Shown piece by piece: positions 34,101 through 42,451 of a stretch of DNA of 64,000 nt. Position 1 is the stretch's first letter; every line of letters begins with the position of its first letter. Both the position numbers and the translations under genes were made by a program. The stretch spans positions 14,011 through 78,010 of the forward strand of contig DATIBJ010000109.1 in the NCBI GenBank assembly GCA_035457565.1, given 5' to 3'. Below the pieces are notes generated by a model. It was not told where the DNA came from, did not search any database, and saw only the letters and a list, made by a program, of their open reading frames with translations. The DNA is from PSRF01 sp035457565. GTDB lineage: Bacteria > Acidobacteriota > Blastocatellia > Pyrinomonadales > Pyrinomonadaceae.

Positions 34101-35885
34101 CGGAAACTTGAATACAAGCCACTGATGCGGAGTGCCATCTTCAGTGGGTACGGTCTCGAAGATTTCTTCCGGATAACCGCTCGTCAGTACTTTCAGATCA
34201 TGGTCGTGAGTCTCTTGAGCTACCGGCTGAGGTAACCAATCGAAGCTTGTCTTGCCACGTAAGAACTTGAGTTCCTTCCCAAACAATCTTTCGAATGGCT
34301 TATTAACGTAAACGTAACGACCCGCCGTGTCTTTCATAAACGCCACCGCGGGGCTGTTGTCCATGAAACTGTTGAAGAACGCCTGACTTTCACGCAACGC
34401 CTGCTCAGAACGTTTTCGTTCCGTTAGATCGCGCGCGATTCCCTGAATGCCGATCGGTTTGCCATCACGGAGAATCAGACGCGTGCTAACCTCGAGCCTC
34501 ACACGGTTGCCGGCTTTCGTAATGATATCGACCTCATAAACGGTCGATACCTTTTCCGTCGTCTTTTGCGCAATCATGTTTCGCACGAACTGAAGATCTT
34601 CAGGAGCGATAACGTCAGCGACGTTCATCTTCATCGCTTCCTCGCGCGTATATCCGGTTATGCGTTCGCCGGTCCGATTCAGGGAGGTAAAGTTTCCCTT
34701 GAGATCATGGGTGTAGATGATGTCGTTTGCATTTTCGAACAGCTCACGATAGCGCTCACCACTTTCCTGGATCGCCACCTGGGCTTTTCGCGTTTCAGTG
34801 ATGTCCGTAGCTGCTCCAATCACGCCGAGGATCTTGCCGGTGTGACTCGTCAACGGTGAGTAACGCACATCGAGAATCAATTCGCCCACTTCAACCGCTG
34901 CGGTAAACGACTCGCCTGACAGTGCACGTCGAATGTGGTCACTGATCTTCGGTGCGTCCGCGTAGACTTCAAATATCGATTGGCCCACCAATTGGCCGGG
35001 TCTAAGCGACAGCGCCTTCAATCCTTCACCTTCGCACAAAGTGAAGATTCCTTTAGTATCGACAGAGAAGAGAATCAGGGAAGCACTGCCGACCACCGTT
35101 CGCAAACGTGTTTCTGTCTCTCGTAAAGCATCTTGCGCCAGCTTTTGATCGGTGATGTCCCTAACGACACCGCGAACGCCGACGGCTTTTCCTTGCCGAT
35201 CGCGCTCGATCGTGATTACACCTTCGAGATAACGGCGTTCACCTTTCGCATCATGCAGGCAATAAGTTGAGCGGTAGGGCGACGGAGTATCGGATCGTTT
35301 GGTTTCCTCGATGTCGCGATCCGCGAGACTCTTATCGATTAAGTCGCCGAGATGAGTTCCCACTAACTCATGGGCAGATTTGCCAAAAAACCGCGCGCCC
35401 GCGGCGTTGATGCTGGTGAGGTAGCCATTCATATCGCGCGTATAGATGATGTCAGCTGCTTCTTCGACGATCTCGCGATAATGTTTCTCGATCCGGTGCC
35501 GCTCAGCCAGCCGCGCCACCTTAACCATCAGCTCTTCAGTTCGAAACGGAAGACTGAGATAGTCGTCAGCGCCCGCGTGTAAACCATGAATGTCGTCGTC
35601 AGGAGATATTTGATTGCCGCTGATGAGAATGACAGGAATTTTTGCGGTTGCGCTGTGGGCTTTAAGGCGGCGACACAATTCCAAACCGTCGACCACCGGC
35701 ATGACGACGTCGCTAACTACTGTGTCAGGCAAAAACGCCAGTGCGAGATCAAAGCCTTCAGCGCCGTCCGTTGCAGTCGCGACCTCGTATCCTTCGTCCG
35801 TCAGCAGTTCGACTAAGAGGTCGAGTATGTTCTGATCGTCATCGACAATCAGTATGCGGCCACGCTCAGAGTTGGTGGAGCTCAT
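31137..35885 (-). CDS. Giant soluble hybrid histidine kinase (REC-PASx4-GAFx2-PASx2-HisKA-HATPase-REC)
   Basis: The protein has about 1,582 residues and no membrane helix. Order: receiver (about 10-125, phospho-Asp in VVSDVVMPVVDG), four PAS domains (about 135-620), two GAF domains (about 630-960), two PAS domains (about 965-1205), HisKA with HDFNNSLAAILGRA, HATPase with NAVDAMPKGG, DDGLGM and GTGLGLS, and a C-terminal receiver (FTDLAMPEMDG...IIGKPF). The first receiver reads YLSLPF where the conserved lysine (KPF) is expected, so its switching may be impaired. It probably integrates several cytoplasmic signals. No DNA-binding partner is adjacent. I use the ATG at 35883-35885 rather than the TTG before it. 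Confidence 0.87.
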   Translation of the reverse strand: MSSTNSERGRILIVDDDQNILDLLVELLTDEGYEVATATDGAEGFDLALAFLPDTVVSDVVMPVVDGLELCRRLKAHSATAKIPVILISGNQISPDDDIHGLHAGADDYLSLPFRTEELMVKVARLAERHRIEKHYREIVEEAADIIYTRDMNGYLTSINAAGARFFGKSAHELVGTHLGDLIDKSLADRDIEETKRSDTPSPYRSTYCLHDAKGERRYLEGVITIERDRQGKAVGVRGVVRDITDQKLAQDALRETETRLRTVVGSASLILFSVDTKGIFTLCEGEGLKALSLRPGQLVGQSIFEVYADAPKISDHIRRALSGESFTAAVEVGELILDVRYSPLTSHTGKILGVIGAATDITETRKAQVAIQESGERYRELFENANDIIYTHDLKGNFTSLNRTGERITGYTREEAMKMNVADVIAPEDLQFVRNMIAQKTTEKVSTVYEVDIITKAGNRVRLEVSTRLILRDGKPIGIQGIARDLTERKRSEQALRESQAFFNSFMDNSPAVAFMKDTAGRYVYVNKPFERLFGKELKFLRGKTSFDWLPQPVAQETHDHDLKVLTSGYPEEIFETVPTEDGTPHQWLVFKFPTTDAAGNKYVAGVGVDISERRSAEEALAQQAQREAMSHRISQAIRCSLDSREIFQTAVRELGSYLKVGRCSLYMRDDWSKRATKVAEYHADGVRPAESDFDLDHLQALIDALDQTGVLAFNDAANDPRITQVYETILKQAEVKSIMYVAIRVGDDVPAAFALSTTKASREWSDSDIALAKAVADQTGIAIRQSQLYQKAAATSKREALVNRLTMIIRASLSLADVLSTSTRELGRALSASRVHLYLNSSDDLSSAFEHEYVADGVSSIKNLGVTYNDPIGRQLSGTKHPLIIDDAWNFHAGPKQLSTYIRSSSREFGIKSQISYPLVVKGQFRGVLGIHQTDHTRRWTEDEVSLIDALAERLAIAIAQAELFEMVARGKGEWETTFDAMSDGMFIFDQVGALKRVNRAGAAMEAVHPRILLGRKCCDILQTSDEEGCIVEKAIADGRSVTVELTPIRLNRPLLVTVEPVLQNDKLIAVVCTARDLSELRKVQAVAREHQSLLTNILESARESIYAVDPEGYFKWSNTATLKGLGYERHNLIGRHVLDMVYEGDRTLVQEKLDAALAGEPQTYEMRYYSHDGGLRYARVDNSPLVVDGKTTGVLGIARDITEQKEERERAARADKLRALGQLASGVAHDFNNSLAAILGRAQLLRRQISDEALLRNLGIIQTAAEDAAATVRRIQTFARKSPAKEFDIVDVRSLLNDAVEITRTRWENEARLRGLEYEVKLEADRGCSTYGSASELREVFVNLIVNAVDAMPKGGNLSIKCWRNENTLELQFKDDGLGMAEDVRQKIFEPFFSTKGAQGTGLGLSVSYSIIERHEGSISVSSEIGKGTVFTVTLPLRTREISKADDLLVGDDQPSLDILVVDDEGPVRETLAEMLVAANHRVELVESGQQAIKKLRTRAFDFVFTDLAMPEMDGWETARAIRRHWPETKIVLVTGYGFTAAPPEGEEELVDAIIGKPFNFRQVTSTLGDLQNKELVRA

Positions 35886-36132
35886 CAAGGTACCAAGGAA
35901 AGGAGATTGTGCTGCGGTCTCGTGGGAGGGTTCAGCCTAGGGAACAACTCCAGAGGCGGAGGGAGTATAACAAAGTTGGTAAAAGTTTGTCACCCTATTT
36001 AGTTTCTACGGTTTACGGGTGGCGTGGTCCACTTTTGGTCGCCGTTTCGATTGTACTTTGAGAGGCGGCGGAAGCAGGCAGGAGCATGGAGGTTGGAGCA
36101 GGGTGTTCCGCACCTGCCTCCTGCTCCTGGTC

Positions 36133-37278
36133 TTACTCGGGTCGCCGCCGAACGGGCTCGGGAGTTCCGCTCTTCGCGAAATATCCCGGACGGTAGGTCA
36201 GTTTCAGGTTTTGTTGGCGGATTTGCGGGTTTGTTACCTGAATCTCGATCCGGCGGTATGACCCATCTCGAGCCTTGTTTGAAGGCGAATAAGCCACCAG
36301 GTACTGCTCGCGCAGGTCCCTTTGAATCTGAGCGAATGCGTCCTGGAGGTCGCGTTCGTTACTTGGGAAAAACGCGCGACCGCCGGTGCGCTCTGCGACC
36401 TTTCTAAGCGCGCCCTCGTCGACATTGAATGTGTAGCGGTCACCGATGCCGATCGCGTAGATTAGTGCATCGACCTTCTGCGCGTGCTCGATAGCTTCGT
36501 GCATCTTCATGCGGCTGCTGGTGTCTTCGCCGTCGGTGAGCAGGATTATCGCCCGGCGCGTATGTTCAGCCGAATCGCGTATTACTTCGTCGGAAGTTAC
36601 CCACACCGCATCCCAGATGGCTGTTGATCCGGCGAGACTTTGGTTCGTGCCCGAGATTGGTGGCGTGCCGTTCACCACCACGCCGCCTCCGATGTAGCCG
36701 GATGGTGGAACAAATTCCACTTTATCGATCGCGCGGCGCAAACGTTCGATACTTCCAGTGAACGATTGTTCGAGTGTCGTCTCACCAGTGAACGAAATAA
36801 CCGCTGCTTCATCTTTGTTAGGTCGGATCACGTTCTCTAGAAATGCCTGGGCCGCTGCCTTCAGGTCCGGTAACGTTCGTTCTTCCGACGCGCTCGTGTC
36901 GATCAGAATAGCGAGGGACAGGGGCAGGTCAATATTCTCCTGAAAAGTAAAAATCTGTTGCGGACGGCCGTCTTCCAGAACAGTAATGTCCTGGGCCTTC
37001 AACGTGTTCACAAAACGTTTGTTCTTGTCGGCTGCCGTGAAGAAGATGTTCGTAAGATTAGTGTCTACCTTGATGACTTCGTCAGAGTCCTGGGGTACTT
37101 CATCTCGAGGACGCGGCGTTGGTGTAGGTGACGCAGCGACTTGAGCTTCAACTCGAGGTGACTCCCCATTTGCGGTCTGCGCTGACATGCGCCGCGTGAC
37201 GAAACTCGCGCACGCTAGTGCGAGCACGATCAAAACCAGAACCAGGGGCCTTCCTGAATTGTAATGATGAAGCTTCAA
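36133..37278 (-). CDS. Exported VWFA-related acidobacterial protein
   Basis: The protein has 381 residues and starts with TTG 37278, supported by AAGGAC upstream. A leader or signal anchor (PLVLVLIVLALACASFVTRRMSA) precedes a Pro/Thr-rich linker. Then comes a small beta domain (TNIFFTAADKNKRFVNTLKAQDITVLEDGRPQQIFTF) and a VWFA domain with the MIDAS DTSAS, ALYDAV-like STAIWDAVW and LLTDGEDTSSR. This is the domain order of the acidobacterial VWFA-related family. It is 14 bases downstream of a paralogue, so the two form an operon. The C-terminus runs into a CCTGCTCC-rich region. Confidence 0.85.
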   Translation of the reverse strand: MKLHHYNSGRPLVLVLIVLALACASFVTRRMSAQTANGESPRVEAQVAASPTPTPRPRDEVPQDSDEVIKVDTNLTNIFFTAADKNKRFVNTLKAQDITVLEDGRPQQIFTFQENIDLPLSLAILIDTSASEERTLPDLKAAAQAFLENVIRPNKDEAAVISFTGETTLEQSFTGSIERLRRAIDKVEFVPPSGYIGGGVVVNGTPPISGTNQSLAGSTAIWDAVWVTSDEVIRDSAEHTRRAIILLTDGEDTSSRMKMHEAIEHAQKVDALIYAIGIGDRYTFNVDEGALRKVAERTGGRAFFPSNERDLQDAFAQIQRDLREQYLVAYSPSNKARDGSYRRIEIQVTNPQIRQQNLKLTYRPGYFAKSGTPEPVRRRPE

Positions 37279-37292
37279 AGCAATGTCCTTCT

Positions 37293-38303
37293 TTAGTTCT
37301 GCAATACGCTATCCGAAACTCCTTTGTATCCTCGCTTCGTTCGCACCTTGAGACTGCCGCGATGTTCTGCGAGTTTTACGTCAATCTTCCTGAAGGATCC
37401 GTCGTAATTCTTATTGGTCGAGTTGTAAGTAACGAGATACTGTGCCCGCAACTCTTTGGAGATCTTTGTAAACGACCGTTCGAGCGAAAGCATGTCGCCG
37501 GTGAAGAAAGCCATGCCGCCTGTTTCCTCGGCAAGCGTTTGCAGGTCGCGATCTTTCTTGTCCGCCACTTGGCCCGCTTCAACGCCTGGTACGGTCGCTA
37601 TGAAACCTGCTTTTGTTGAAATCGCAAAGATCGTGGTTTCGGTTCGTTGCGCGATATCAATGGCATCGCGCAGATTAGCGCGACTGTAGGTGTCTTCGCC
37701 GTCTGTGACCACAAGCAGCACACGCCGACCTGGAACGGATCGCATCTTCTCGTCGCAGAACTGCCAGACGGCATCCCATAATGCGGTCTGCGTTCCCATC
37801 TTCTTCACACTGAAGACAGCCTTGTCGAGAAGATCCAGTTTGTCTGTGAAATCCTGCAAGAGCGAAATCTCATGATCGAATGTGCCAAACAGGACGCGGT
37901 CTCTTCTTGGACGCACCACCGTTTGAATGAAGTTCATCGCTGATTCCTGCTGGAACTTCAGTTTTCCGGCTGTCGATGGAGACGTATCCATTAGCACAGC
38001 TACGTAGAGCGGAAGTATTTGCGAGATGTCGTCTGAAAACGTTTCGATCGTTTGAGGAACCTTATCTTCCAACACGACGAAATCGTTTTGCGTCAGTCCA
38101 GCAACGAATTGGCCCTTCTTGTCGACAACCGTGATCGGCAGACGAACGCGACGGATGTCGATTCTGATGGGCGTCTCACTCGGTATTGGGGTCGGACTTG
38201 GCGAAGGTTTTGGATTTTGCGCGCAGACGGAAAGTGCTGCTCCCATGACAACACACAGCAGGGGCAGGAATCTGTTTATTACTAACTTGCTAACCTTGTG
38301 CAT
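37293..38303 (-). CDS. Exported VWFA-related acidobacterial protein (paralogue)
   Basis: The protein has 336 residues from MHKVSKLVINRF (38303). An upstream ATG at 38450 adds residues that do not look like leader. The signal peptide ends near SVCAQ. A Pro/Ser-rich stretch and the family beta domain (RLPITVVDKKGQFVAGLTQNDFVVLEDKVPQTIETF) lead into VWFA with MIDAS DTSPS, TALWDAVW and VVTDGEDTYSR. It closely parallels the next gene and is probably a tandem duplicate. Such proteins are thought to bind extracellular partners through a metal ion, but no specific ligand can be inferred. Confidence 0.85.
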   Translation of the reverse strand: MHKVSKLVINRFLPLLCVVMGAALSVCAQNPKPSPSPTPIPSETPIRIDIRRVRLPITVVDKKGQFVAGLTQNDFVVLEDKVPQTIETFSDDISQILPLYVAVLMDTSPSTAGKLKFQQESAMNFIQTVVRPRRDRVLFGTFDHEISLLQDFTDKLDLLDKAVFSVKKMGTQTALWDAVWQFCDEKMRSVPGRRVLLVVTDGEDTYSRANLRDAIDIAQRTETTIFAISTKAGFIATVPGVEAGQVADKKDRDLQTLAEETGGMAFFTGDMLSLERSFTKISKELRAQYLVTYNSTNKNYDGSFRKIDVKLAEHRGSLKVRTKRGYKGVSDSVLQN

Positions 38304-38548
38304 ACGATTTGGGTCGTGGCTCAGGCGATCTCCGGAGTTTGCCAGGTGACGGCGTTTCGATGCTCTCAGATACAAACTTGTTGCCCTTTCAAAGAGGATC
38401 CGACCAAGGCGATCTTCGCTTTCAACTACCGAAAAACTAGAGTTTTCCAAAGGAACTTAACGGGCTTTGTAGTTGGATCACGATTGTCTTCCGAGCGCCG
38501 CTCTAGTAAGCGGGTCAAACATCGCCATTATCGCATCTTGCAGCGGTT

Positions 38549-38843
38549 GAGCAAGTTTCAAGTTGCGAGTTTTAAGTTGCGAGTTTCAAGTTTCAAGTTT
38601 GATTGCGGGGCGACTCTGCCCCAAAAGTCACATCTAGCTCGAGTCGGAAGTATTTTCATTCGTGTTGGTTCGTGTGACTTCGTGGATCGTCGTTGTTTTC
38701 CTGGACAAACGGAACGATCCACGAAGTCACACGAACTAAAACACGAAACTCGTTACCACTGAAATCTACCTTTAAGGCAAAGCTTTGCGGGGCTCCTACC
38801 CGGAACACGAAAACTTGAAACTCGAAACTCGCAACTCGCAACT
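38549..38843. repeat. Compound element: heptamer arms around the GTGACTTCGTGGATC inverted repeat, copy 1
   Basis: The outer arms (38549-38598 and 38812-38843) are opposed arrays of CAAGTTT/GCGAGTT-type units. Inside lies a hairpin pairing 38661-38690 (GGTTCGTGTGACTTCGTGG) with 38714-38752. The same inner hairpin occurs at 48041-48180 and 54809-54983. The 719-bp gap 38304-39022 shows no gene other than this element. The CsbD gene follows. Confidence 0.75.
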
Positions 38844-39022
38844 TATGAGTCGTTCCAACATCGCCCACGAACAGTCTCCGAAACATACAGTCAATCTGCA
38901 CGGCCGTCGTTTTTCTGGAGCTTTCCTGGAAGGCACAGTGGTTGCGACTTGCATAATGGGAAGGCGAAGAGCTCTTGGGCTCCGCTCGAGAGACGACGCT
39001 ATAAACTCAAGGAGGACACATA

Positions 39023-39235
39023 ATGGGTTTACCGAATAGAGATGAACTCGAAGGAAAATTCGATCAGGCAAAAGGTAAGACGAAAGAGACTATAGGTCGC
39101 GCCATTGACGATCGCGATCTCGAAAGCGAAGGCCAACTAGATAATGCCGGCGGGAAAGTCCAAGAGGGTTTTGGCAAAACAAAGCGGAAAGTTGGCGAAG
39201 CGATCGAAGACATAGGTGATGAGATCAAACGCTAG
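39023..39235 (+). CDS. CsbD-like stress protein
   Basis: The 70-residue, highly charged, helix-forming protein contains the CsbD pattern twice in loose form: NRDELEGKFDQAKGKTKETIGRAIDDRDLESEGQLDNAGGKVQEGFGKTKRKVGEAIEDI. Family members are general-stress proteins, often sigma-B or stationary-phase controlled, with no known enzymatic role. A strong AAGGAGGA lies eight bases before the ATG, and a rho-independent terminator follows at 39262-39294. It is therefore a single-gene transcript, probably highly expressed. Confidence 0.9.
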   Translation: MGLPNRDELEGKFDQAKGKTKETIGRAIDDRDLESEGQLDNAGGKVQEGFGKTKRKVGEAIEDIGDEIKR

Positions 39236-39261
39236 TTTCATCTCAGCTAACACAAAACAAG

Positions 39262-39294
39262 AGGCCTGTGACGATCAAGTCGCAGGCCTTTTTG
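39262..39294 (+). terminator. Rho-independent terminator of the CsbD gene
   Basis: An 11-bp stem (AGGCCTGTGAC with GTCGCAGGCCT, one G-U pair), a 6-base loop and a run of T make a standard intrinsic terminator 27 bases after the CsbD stop codon. Confidence 0.85.
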
Positions 39295-39406
39295 ATTAGC
39301 TATCGATCCTAATCTAATGGAGACAAGGGCAGTGGTCATGGGCCATCGCGACTCCGGAAGTCGCCGGTTTCACGCCACTCCCCGATGCTCATTTCGCACC
39401 GGTCGC

Positions 39407-39913
39407 TTACTCCGTTCGAACGTGTTGCGCGCCCAGTTCGTCGAGAAGGTCTTCGAGTCGATCTACTTCTTCATCTGAACGCGCTTCGACGCCGATGAGA
39501 ATTCCACCGCCGCGAATTTCAGCGTCGTAAACCTTGGCTCGATACTCTGGTATACCGGCTCCCACCAACGCGCCAATCAGTCCACCGGTTACTCCGCCTG
39601 CGCCGGCGCCTGCCAACGCTGCGGCAATTGGACCAGCGATTACTAAATTGATGCCTGGTAAAAATAGGGTCGTACCCACAGCCGCGATCGCCGCGAGCAC
39701 TGCGCCGACTGCTCCACCAACCGCGCCGCCAATGCCGGCACCGTCAGCTGCGTGCGTCTTTGCCTGCACCGCAAACTCTTTGGATCGCGTAGCGTCAGAC
39801 ATCAACACGCTAAGGTCGTCGCGGGTGTAACCGCGTTTCATAATCGCGTCGACGCCGGCCTCTGCTGCGACCCTACTTCTAAAAAGTCCTGTCACTAATT
39901 TTGGCTTAGCCAT
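39407..39913 (-). CDS. Glycine-zipper general-stress-like protein (GSP17M/DUF1269 type)
   Basis: The protein has 168 residues from MAKPKLVTGLF at 39913, chosen because GGGGAGG stands eight bases upstream. Residues 3-60 have a GSP17M/YflT-like pattern (VTGLFRSRVAAEAGVDAIMKRGYTRDDLSVLMSD). The centre (about 65-130) is very Gly/Ala-rich (GIGGAVGGAVGAVLAAIAAVGTTLFLPG; AALAGAGAGGVTGGLIGALVGAGIPE) and probably makes a glycine-zipper membrane hairpin. The end folds as a small alpha/beta unit (GGGILIGVEARSDEEVDRLEDLL). Probably a stress-linked membrane protein, in keeping with the CsbD neighbour. Confidence 0.75.
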   Translation of the reverse strand: MAKPKLVTGLFRSRVAAEAGVDAIMKRGYTRDDLSVLMSDATRSKEFAVQAKTHAADGAGIGGAVGGAVGAVLAAIAAVGTTLFLPGINLVIAGPIAAALAGAGAGGVTGGLIGALVGAGIPEYRAKVYDAEIRGGGILIGVEARSDEEVDRLEDLLDELGAQHVRTE

Positions 39914-40135
39914 TACAATCCTCCCCAACACAGAATCCTGCGAATAATTTGAATGGCAACAAGCGTGCCCCGCTGATTCGCGTTGAATAGTTGTTTGGAG
40001 TCTTAGGTTTACGATCTTCAATGAAGCGACTAACAGGTTGGTAAACAAACACGAGGCTGTTAAGTCTGTTGGAGTTTGATACGGCAGATTCGTCATAGGC
40101 CGGTCGCTATCGCTCCGGTACTGTAGTAGTGAAAC

Positions 40136-41227
40136 ATGAGGATTCTTCAGATCAGTTCAGCGGCATCATTCGCCGGCGGAGAGCGACACGTCGTAGATCT
40201 AACTAACGCGCTTGTTACGCGCGGTCATGAACTCTACGCGGCGGTTCGTCCGAATTCTCCGTTGATACCTCAACTGCGAATTCGACCAGCCAACATCAAA
40301 ACACTACCACTAAGAAATGCATTTGATGTCGTTAGTGCGCGACAGCTCGAGAGTCTGGTTGAGCAGCAGCGAATCGATGTGGTGCATGCTCACATGGCGC
40401 GTGATTATTCACTAGCTGCGTACGCAACACGACGAAACTCAACAAGTAAGTTGGTCGTGACACGACATGTTCTGTTTCCTCTTAATCGTTTTCACAAACG
40501 TACCTTGGCTCACGCGTCACGCATCATCGCTGTTTCAGAAGCGACTGCCAGGTGTTTGAAGTCTCAGGCGCTGGTCCCGCCCGAGAAGATAGCGGTGATA
40601 AGAAATGGCATCGACGTTGACAGATTCAGGCAGGCACGAGGCAGATCCGCATATCGCGTAACTCTCGAGGTGCCTGATAACTGCAAACTGATCGGAACAA
40701 TTGGGGAGCTGCGGCGCTTGAAACGACACGACGATTTCATCAAAGCGGCAGCAATCGTCGCGCGCGATAATTCGGATGCGTACTTCGTGCTGGCTGGCTC
40801 GCCGGCGTCGTCTGATGCAGTTGAACAGAAATCTCTCGAGGAACTCGTCAACAAACTCGGACTTACCGGACGATTTCGTTTCCTGGGCTGGCTCGATGAC
40901 GCAGCTGCGCTTTTGGGCTCGCTCAATGTTTTCGTTTCAGCTTCAGAGACTGAATCGTTCGGATTAGTGATTGCTGAGGCGATGGCGTCTGGCGCCGTTG
41001 TCGTAGCGACGGCGACGGAAGGCGCGCGCGAAATCATTTCCGAAGGAGAGACGGGCTTAGTAGTCCCAATTGGAGCGGTAGATCAAATGGCCACGGCCAT
41101 CACGGCGCTCTTAACTGACGAGCAACGACGGCGCAAGCTCGCTGCACGTGGTGAGAAACGAGTTGCGGAGCTATTCAGTGTCGACCGAATGGTTGACGAA
41201 ACGGAAAGACTGTACGAGTCAGTTTGA
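40136..41227 (+). CDS. GT4-family glycosyltransferase
   Basis: The 363-residue GT-B enzyme begins MRILQISSAASFAGGERHVVDLTNALVTRGHELYAAV, with HVVHAHMARDYSLAAY in the N-domain. The C-domain has VIRNGIDVDRFRQ, IGTIGELRRLKRHDDFIKAA, FRFLGWLDDAAALLGSLNVFVSASETESFGLVIAEAMASGAVVVAT and GETGLVVPIGAVDQMA. The E-x7-E motif fits retaining GT4 enzymes using NDP-sugars. The acceptor is unknown. It stands alone, so a role in cell-surface glycan or lipid glycosylation is only an inference. Confidence 0.9.
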   Translation: MRILQISSAASFAGGERHVVDLTNALVTRGHELYAAVRPNSPLIPQLRIRPANIKTLPLRNAFDVVSARQLESLVEQQRIDVVHAHMARDYSLAAYATRRNSTSKLVVTRHVLFPLNRFHKRTLAHASRIIAVSEATARCLKSQALVPPEKIAVIRNGIDVDRFRQARGRSAYRVTLEVPDNCKLIGTIGELRRLKRHDDFIKAAAIVARDNSDAYFVLAGSPASSDAVEQKSLEELVNKLGLTGRFRFLGWLDDAAALLGSLNVFVSASETESFGLVIAEAMASGAVVVATATEGAREIISEGETGLVVPIGAVDQMATAITALLTDEQRRRKLAARGEKRVAELFSVDRMVDETERLYESV

Positions 41228-41344
41228 GCTGCGTTTTCCCTTAATTGAATGTGTTCAATGGGGCCAAGTAAAACGCAGAGGACGCAGAGACGCCGAGAAC
41301 GGAGGACACCCAGAGAGTTTAGTTGTTCTAAGCGAGAAGTCACA

Positions 41345-41680
41345 TCAGCCGCTACCTTTTAGTTCATCGATCTTTGCGGCAAGGATAAAGTCGCTTTCCG
41401 TTAGCCCGTCGATCTTGTGAGTCCAAATGAGAATCTCTGCATTGCCCCACCCAAAACAGATGTCCGGATGATGCCCTTGCTCTTCGGCTAAATCGCCGAC
41501 CTTTGCGACAAACTGCTGCGCCTCTCGAAAATCCTTGAACCGGTAATTCTTTTTCAGGTGATGTTGGTCAACGACGGTCCAACCATCGAGCTGCGGTAAG
41601 AGAGCTGCAATTTCATCCTGTTGTAGTGGCGGAACACCACCGCGGCAGGGCACACATTGTCGACTTGCGAGTTCACTCAT
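41345..41680 (-). CDS. phhB: Pterin-4a-carbinolamine dehydratase
   Basis: The 111-residue protein has the PCD/DCoH signature. The catalytic histidine region appears as HHLKKNYRFKDFREAQQFVAKVGDLAEEQGHHPDICFGWGNAEILIWTHKIDGLTESDFILAAKID. It dehydrates 4a-hydroxytetrahydrobiopterin after aromatic amino acid hydroxylation. An N-terminal Cys/Pro extension (RQCVPCRGGVPPL) is common in bacterial members. No phenylalanine hydroxylase gene is in the window. It is 15 bases downstream of the DinB gene, so they probably share a transcript. Confidence 0.92.
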   Translation of the reverse strand: MSELASRQCVPCRGGVPPLQQDEIAALLPQLDGWTVVDQHHLKKNYRFKDFREAQQFVAKVGDLAEEQGHHPDICFGWGNAEILIWTHKIDGLTESDFILAAKIDELKGSG

Positions 41681-41695
41681 TTTAGATCTCCTGGA

Positions 41696-42169
41696 CTAGT
41701 TCAACGCTTTCTTCAGTAAGGCAATCTGTCCCGCGTGATAAAGATCATGCTGGACGCCTCCGTGCAGAGTCACATAGACGCTCGAATATGTCGTCGACGG
41801 GTCATTGATTATCGGCTGATCCAACCGACCATCATCGAGCTCGCTGATCTTCTGAAGCAGTTCTTGATGGGTGTCGATCAGTTGTTGCTTCGTTTGTTGC
41901 CACGCCGTTTCGCTCGTTTCGGCGACGACGGGCCAGTCTTCTTCATCTGTCAGTTGAGCGGGATCACCGTTGAGCCGTCGCAAGCAGGCTCGTTCCCACG
42001 CGGCGATGTGATTTACAAGTTGCCAGATCGAATGCGCAGCAGGAATTGGCCGGGCAGCGGCCTGCGACGCTGAGACTCCTTCGAGCAGCGCCAGCACTGA
42101 TGGTCCGTGCCAGGCGTTCCCATCAAAAGCACGACGAAACTGATCAGAAATTCTCTCAATCTCGGTCAT
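41696..42169 (-). CDS. DinB-family protein
   Basis: The 157-residue four-helix protein has the DinB metal-site pattern: AHSIWQLVNHIAAWERACLRRL with the first His, and VYVTLHGGVQHDLYHAGQIALLKKAL with two further His. DinB-like proteins include thiol-dependent S-transferases and damage-induced proteins of unknown reaction. The metal triad looks complete, so an enzymatic role is plausible, but the substrate is unknown. It is upstream of phhB on the same strand. Confidence 0.85.
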   Translation of the reverse strand: MTEIERISDQFRRAFDGNAWHGPSVLALLEGVSASQAAARPIPAAHSIWQLVNHIAAWERACLRRLNGDPAQLTDEEDWPVVAETSETAWQQTKQQLIDTHQELLQKISELDDGRLDQPIINDPSTTYSSVYVTLHGGVQHDLYHAGQIALLKKALN

Positions 42170-42232
42170 TGGTATCTCCTGAATTGAGTTTGTGATGTTG
42201 ATTCTACAATCCGACGAAACTTTTTGCAGTTA

Positions 42233-42326
42233 CTGGGAGCGCGGGCGTCCTCGTCCGCAAACGCGACGAAGTCGCGAGGTACTATTCGCTGCGCTCATTT
42301 GCTGACGAGGACGTCCGCGGTCCCAG
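42233..42326. repeat. Inverted repeat with GCGGGCGTCCTCGTCCGC arms
   Basis: The arms at 42233-42258 and 42301-42326 are complementary with about four mismatches, and a palindrome GCGACGAAGTCGC sits in the loop. It lies between the divergent DinB and DUF1015 genes. It is another palindromic family not seen elsewhere in the window. Confidence 0.7.
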
Positions 42327-42451
42327 CTTGCGAAGTCGTCATGTGAACGGATAGTCTTAGGTCAAGCCTTTAGCAAAATCAGTTTCATTGCCGGCAAACG
42401 CACGCCGAACGCAGCCGTTCGCAAGTGTTTTGCTTTGGTCAGGAGGATCTC

